NCBI RefSeq assembly: GCF_011044155.1
Contig: NZ_CP049056.1
Span: 2,790,001-2,854,000 of the forward strand
DNA: 64,000 nt
DNA from: Pikeienuella piscinae
GTDB taxonomy: Bacteria > Pseudomonadota > Alphaproteobacteria > Rhodobacterales > Rhodobacteraceae
Direction of reading: 5' to 3'
Made by a program: the position numbers and the translations under genes. Below the pieces are notes generated by a model, which made no database searches, had not been told where the DNA came from, and saw nothing but the letters and a program-made list of their open reading frames with translations. Every line of letters begins with the position of its first letter. Position 1 is the stretch's first letter. This document shows, piece after piece, positions 60,555 to 64,000 of this stretch.

Positions 60555-61328
60555 TTACTTCCGATGAAACCGCGCCTCGCGTTTCTCGACGAAAGCGGTC
60601 GCGCCTTCGATTCCCTCGGAGCCGGCGAGCGCATTGGCGATGCCGTCGGCCTCCATCTCCAGCTGCGCTTCGAACGCGGCTTCCTCGGCGGCGCCGATCA
60701 TCCGTTTGATTCCCGTCATCGCGTCGGGCGGGCCCGCCGCCAGTTCGCCCGCCCAGATCAGCGCTTCCGCCAGCGGGTCGTCGGCGAGCCGGTTGACCAT
60801 GCCGAGCTGATGCAGTCGCGCCGCTGCGACGCGTCCGCCGGTCAGCGCCATCTCGGTGGCGAACTGGCGCGGAAGAGCGCGGGCGAAGGACCAGGTCGCG
60901 CCCCCATCCGGCGTGATGCCAATCTTCACATAGGCCAGCATGAAGTACGCGTCCTTGCTTGCGACGATCAGGTCGCAGGCGGCGGCGAGCGAGGCCCCGG
61001 CGCCGACCGCGCCGCCCTCGACCGCGGCGATCACCGGGCGCGGACAGGCGCGGATTGCGCGGATCATCTCATGCAGGCGGTCGACGCCATGACGCCGGGC
61101 CGCATATGGCTCCTTGTGTGCGACGGCGAGCCGGCGAACATCGCCGCCGGCGCAGAAGAACCCGCCAGCACCGGAAATCACCACGGCGCCGACATCGTCC
61201 GACGACGCGCTCTCGATGGCGGGGATCATGCCGTCGTAGAAATCCAGCCCGAAAGCGTTGCGCTGCTCAGGCGCGTTGTTGACGATATGAAGGACGCGAC
61301 CTTCGCGATGGGTGGGAACCCGGCTCAC
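60555..61328 (-). CDS. Crotonase-fold isomerase/hydratase, PaaG-like
   Basis: The protein has 257 residues from a GTG that overlaps the dehydrogenase stop. The oxyanion-hole segment 'GGFFCAGGDVRRL' lies near 55. Both catalytic Glu of true enoyl-CoA hydratase are absent: the first position is Ser in 'VGAGASLAAACD' and the second is Tyr in 'FMLAYVKIG'. Instead 'GITPDGGATW' keeps the Asp used by PaaG and delta3-delta2 isomerases. I infer an isomerase step for unusual or branched acyl-CoA. It is the last gene of the beta-oxidation operon. Confidence 0.88.
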   Translation of the reverse strand: MSRVPTHREGRVLHIVNNAPEQRNAFGLDFYDGMIPAIESASSDDVGAVVISGAGGFFCAGGDVRRLAVAHKEPYAARRHGVDRLHEMIRAIRACPRPVIAAVEGGAVGAGASLAAACDLIVASKDAYFMLAYVKIGITPDGGATWSFARALPRQFATEMALTGGRVAAARLHQLGMVNRLADDPLAEALIWAGELAAGPPDAMTGIKRMIGAAEEAAFEAQLEMEADGIANALAGSEGIEGATAFVEKREARFHRK

Positions 61329-62428
61329 GCCGCCTCCAGCGCCATGAACCGGGCGAGATGGAAGTCCTCGTCGCCGAGTTGATGGTCGATCATCACCAGG
61401 CGTTTGGCGAAATGCGGCGCGGCGTATTCCCAGGTCATGGCGATGCCGCCGTGGAGCTGGATGGTTTCCTCCGAAATCAGCCGTCCGACCCGTCCGACCA
61501 AGTTCTTCGCCGCCGAAAGCGCGCGCTCACGCTCCACGCGCGGCGCCTCCAACAACCCTGCGGCGAGGATGGTGAGCGAACGCGCCTGCTCGATCGCGAC
61601 GACCATTTCAACCATCCGGTGCTGGAGGGCCTGGAACTTGCCGAGCGGGGCGCCGAACTGCTTGCGCGTCTTGAGATAGTCCAGCGTCAGGTCCTTGCAG
61701 ACCTCCATCGCGCCGAGGGATTCGGCGCAGAGCGCGAGAACGCCGCGTCCGAGCGTTCGCTCCAGCGCCTCGTAACCGCCCCCGGGATCGCCGAGCGCCT
61801 CGGCGGGGGTGTTCTTGAAGGTGAACTCGGCGGCATGGCCGCCATCGACGGTCGCGAAGGTGCGCATCGTCACGCCCGCATCCTTCGGATTCACCAGATA
61901 GAGCCCGATCCCGGCTTCGTCCGCCTCGTCCCCCGCACATCGGGCGGAGACGATCAGCCGGTCGGCCGTGTCGCCGTTGATGACCACGGATTTTCGGCCG
62001 GTGATCTTGCCGCCCTTCGCCTTGCAGGCGATGCGGCTCATCTCGTAGCGGCTCTCGGGTTCGGTATGGGCGAGGGCGAGGTGAAGGCCGCCGGCGATCA
62101 CGTCCTCCAGCATCTCGTCCTTGCCGGCTCCAATCAGCGGCGTCGCGCCGAGAACGCCGGTGGCGAGGAAGGGCTCGACGACAAGACCGGCGCCGAGCGC
62201 CTCGAATACCACCATGATGTCTTCGCCGGCGCCGCCGAAACCGCCCGCCTCCTCTGGCAGCAGCGCGCCAATCGCGCCCAGTTCGGCGAAGCGCGCCCAC
62301 ATCTCGGGGTCGAACCCGCCCTCCATCGCGGCGGCCTTGTGGCGGGTTTCGATGTCGTATTGCTCACGCACGAAACGGCCGAGCGTGTCGGTCAGCATCT
62401 GGCGTTCTTCGGAAAGCGCGAAATCCAT
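61325..62428 (-). CDS. Acyl-CoA dehydrogenase, likely partner subunit
   Basis: The protein has 367 residues with the ACAD layout: helical N domain ('FGGAGEDIMVVFEALG' near 63-78), a beta domain (about 120-225), and a C-terminal helical domain including 'YLKTRKQFGAPLGKFQALQHR' near 258 and 'QLHGGIAMTWEY' near 328. It overlaps the crotonase gene (GTGA) and starts 2 bases after the next dehydrogenase gene. Adjacent, differently sized dehydrogenase genes often encode a mixed tetramer in steroid or branched-chain acyl degradation, which I suggest here as inference. Confidence 0.9.
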   Translation of the reverse strand: MDFALSEERQMLTDTLGRFVREQYDIETRHKAAAMEGGFDPEMWARFAELGAIGALLPEEAGGFGGAGEDIMVVFEALGAGLVVEPFLATGVLGATPLIGAGKDEMLEDVIAGGLHLALAHTEPESRYEMSRIACKAKGGKITGRKSVVINGDTADRLIVSARCAGDEADEAGIGLYLVNPKDAGVTMRTFATVDGGHAAEFTFKNTPAEALGDPGGGYEALERTLGRGVLALCAESLGAMEVCKDLTLDYLKTRKQFGAPLGKFQALQHRMVEMVVAIEQARSLTILAAGLLEAPRVERERALSAAKNLVGRVGRLISEETIQLHGGIAMTWEYAAPHFAKRLVMIDHQLGDEDFHLARFMALEAA

Positions 62429-62430
62429 GG

Positions 62431-63627
62431 TTAAAGCCCGAGCCCCATTTTCGAGATGATGTTCTTCTGGATCTCGTTCGAGCCGCCGTAGATCGAGACC
62501 TTGCGCATGTTGAAATATTTCGAAGCCTGCCCCATCGCGCCTTCCGGCCCGACCGGCTCCTCGTTCCAGCCCTCGTCGAAGCTTTCCGGAACGAAAGGCA
62601 TGGCGTGCGGCCCGAAGGCGCGACGCATGAGATCGGTCAGCTCCTGCCTCACCTCAGTGCCGCGGATCTTCAACATGGAACTCTCGACACCACCCGCAGC
62701 GCCGCCTTCCGCCGCCGCGACGGTGCGAAGGTTGAAGATGTCCATCGCCAGCATATCGATCTCGACCTTGCCCATGCGGGCGGCGAAATACGGGTCTTCC
62801 CGAAGCGGTTTGCCGTTCGATTTCATCCGCTTCGCCGCGTCTTTCAGATGCTCCATCGCCTGGCGCGAATAGGCGGCGCCGGCGATCCCGGTCCGCTCAT
62901 AGGTCAGAAGATATTTTGCGAGCGTCCAGCCCTTGTTCTCTTCGCCGACGAGGTTTTCGGCCGGCACCTTCACATTGGTGAGGAAAACCTCGTTCACCTC
63001 ATGCTCGCCGTCGAGCGTGATGATCGGGCGTACTTCGACGCCGGGCGTGTCCATCGGAATCAGGAGGAAGGAGATTCCCTCCTGCTGTTTGCCGCCCTTC
63101 TGCGTGCGCACCAGACAGAAGATATGATCGGCGATATGGCCGAGCGTGGTCCAGGTCTTCTGACCGTTCACGACGTAATGGTCGCCCTCCCGCACCGCCT
63201 CGGTCTTGAGCGACGCGAGGTCGGAGCCGGAGCCGGGTTCGGAGTAGCCCTGGCACCACCAATGCTCGGAAGTGAGGATCTTCGGCAGATATGTCTTCTT
63301 CTGCTCCTCGGTCCCGAACTTGATTAGGACAGGCGCGAGCATGTTGACCCCGAAAGGGATGATGCGCGGCGCGTTGGCGAAGACGATCTCCTCATGGAAG
63401 ATGTGCGCCTGCACTGGCGTCCACCCCGTTCCGCCATATTCCGCCGGCCAGTGCCAGGCGAGCCAGCCCTTTTTGTTCAGAAGGTCGTGCCACTCGACGA
63501 GATCGGCTTTCGCGAGGCGCTTGCCGCCCGCGACCTTGCCGGCGAGCCGGGGGGAGAGGTTTTCTTCGAGATAGCTCCGCACTTCGTCGCGAAAGGCGTT
63601 CTCTTCGGGCGTGTAGTTCAGATCCAT
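62431..63627 (-). CDS. Acyl-CoA dehydrogenase with altered catalytic loop
   Basis: The protein has 398 residues and an AGGAGG ribosome site. FAD-contact motifs 'YSEPGSGSDLASLKTEAV' near 135-150 and 'VNGQKTWTTLGHIADHIF' near 153 are normal. The usual 'Tyr-Glu-Gly-Thr' loop that carries the catalytic Glu of medium-chain enzymes reads 'IYGGSNEIQKNII' near 383, with Gly in that place. The catalytic base may sit elsewhere, as in some paired dehydrogenases, or be supplied by the 367-residue neighbour. Its gene follows the thiolase by 58 bases and precedes the second dehydrogenase by 2. Confidence 0.9.
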   Translation of the reverse strand: MDLNYTPEENAFRDEVRSYLEENLSPRLAGKVAGGKRLAKADLVEWHDLLNKKGWLAWHWPAEYGGTGWTPVQAHIFHEEIVFANAPRIIPFGVNMLAPVLIKFGTEEQKKTYLPKILTSEHWWCQGYSEPGSGSDLASLKTEAVREGDHYVVNGQKTWTTLGHIADHIFCLVRTQKGGKQQEGISFLLIPMDTPGVEVRPIITLDGEHEVNEVFLTNVKVPAENLVGEENKGWTLAKYLLTYERTGIAGAAYSRQAMEHLKDAAKRMKSNGKPLREDPYFAARMGKVEIDMLAMDIFNLRTVAAAEGGAAGGVESSMLKIRGTEVRQELTDLMRRAFGPHAMPFVPESFDEGWNEEPVGPEGAMGQASKYFNMRKVSIYGGSNEIQKNIISKMGLGL

Positions 63628-63685
63628 CTCGTCCTCCTGATCCGGCGCCGTTCCGGCCGGGGGCCGGAACGGATCGGTTGCCGGG

Positions 63686-64000
63686 TTACGCGACCTCGAA
63701 AAGTCCCGCCGCGCCCATGCCGCCGCCGCAACACATGGTCGAGACGATATACTTGGCGCCGCGGCGTTTTCCCTCGATCAGCGCATGGCCGACCATACGC
63801 GCGCCCGACATGCCATATGGATGCCCGATCGAAATCGCGCCGCCGTCGACATTGAGCTTGTCGTTGTCGATGCCGAGGAAATCGCGGCAATAGAGCACCT
63901 GCACGGCGAAGGCTTCGTTCAGCTCCCAGAGGTCGATGTCGTCCATCTTCAAGCCATTGAGTTTCAGAAGCTTGGGCACCGCGTAGATCGGGCCGATGCC
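63686..64000 (-). CDS. Acetyl-CoA acetyltransferase (thiolase), 5' end outside window
   Basis: The last 104 codons of a thiolase run into the right edge of the window. The C-terminal active-site elements are clear: '[14 protein letters not shown]' with the Asn-Glu-Ala-Phe box, '[19 protein letters not shown]' with the catalytic His, and '[15 protein letters not shown]' with the second catalytic Cys. It cleaves 3-oxoacyl-CoA with CoA, the last beta-oxidation step. It leads the operon with the two dehydrogenases and the crotonase-fold protein, so the four genes cover one degradation spiral. Confidence 0.9.
   Translation of the reverse strand, partial: GIGPIYAVPKLLKLNGLKMDDIDLWELNEAFAVQVLYCRDFLGIDNDKLNVDGGAISIGHPYGMSGARMVGHALIEGKRRGAKYIVSTMCCGGGMGAAGLFEVA

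Noticed and set aside
1-64000. tRNA, rRNA, CRISPR arrays, IS elements, prophage genes or defence islands
   Set aside because: I read for their hallmarks and saw none; the genes are mostly core metabolism and signalling.

Overview
The window is a dense, GC-rich stretch of an alphaproteobacterial chromosome. I infer Rhodobacterales from several markers: a PetP/PetR regulator pair, an isoprenoid/HDAC operon, the branched-chain aminotransferase sequence type, and a VPLPA-CTERM sorting signal at about 59.9 kb. Nearly every base is coding. Many neighbouring genes overlap by 4 bases (ATGA or GTGA). I see no rRNA, tRNA, CRISPR array, IS element or prophage.

Layout. 0-9 kb: the end of a DMT transporter, an amidase, and a minus-strand peptide-type ABC transporter operon (fused ATPase, binding protein, two permeases, a vWA/DUF1194 protein). 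9-12 kb: an Mrp-type Fe-S carrier ATPase, a small putative membrane protein and a glycosyltransferase. 11.7-17 kb: the minus-strand run petP-petR-HDAC-xseB-ispA-dxs. 17-24.5 kb: ilvE plus a D-amino-acid-dehydrogenase-like gene, rsfS-rlmH, an old-yellow-enzyme/crotonase pair, rpe, gph and a small monooxygenase. 24.6-35.5 kb: a two-component system, a MoxR/VOC/CoxE-type group, mgtE, a PAS-PAS-GAF-GGDEF protein and the YcjF/YcjX pair. 35.6-39.9 kb: truA, adenine deaminase, a pirin and an orphan helical protein.

40-44.3 kb holds a kinase-like/acyl-CoA dehydrogenase/SDR set that matches 4-hydroxyacyl-CoA catabolism (LvaA/LvaC and ACAD10/11 logic), followed by a CurA-like reductase. 44.3-51.6 kb holds a very large zinc-ribbon/class III cyclase/ATPase regulator, whose true start lies upstream of its first ATG, and xanthine dehydrogenase subunits. 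60.5-64 kb is a beta-oxidation operon (thiolase, two acyl-CoA dehydrogenases, a PaaG-like crotonase).

The most unusual part is 52-60 kb. Two exported caspase-like proteases with intact His/Cys dyads flank a CHASE2-adenylate cyclase, a small secreted protein, and a lipoprotein ending in 23 consecutive glycines. The divergent promoter region between the secreted protein and the lipoprotein carries two palindromes. I read this as a candidate envelope-sensing cAMP/protease module (inference). Next to it is a decayed patch with a frameshifted VPLPA-CTERM gene and the C-terminal scrap of a fatty acid desaturase.
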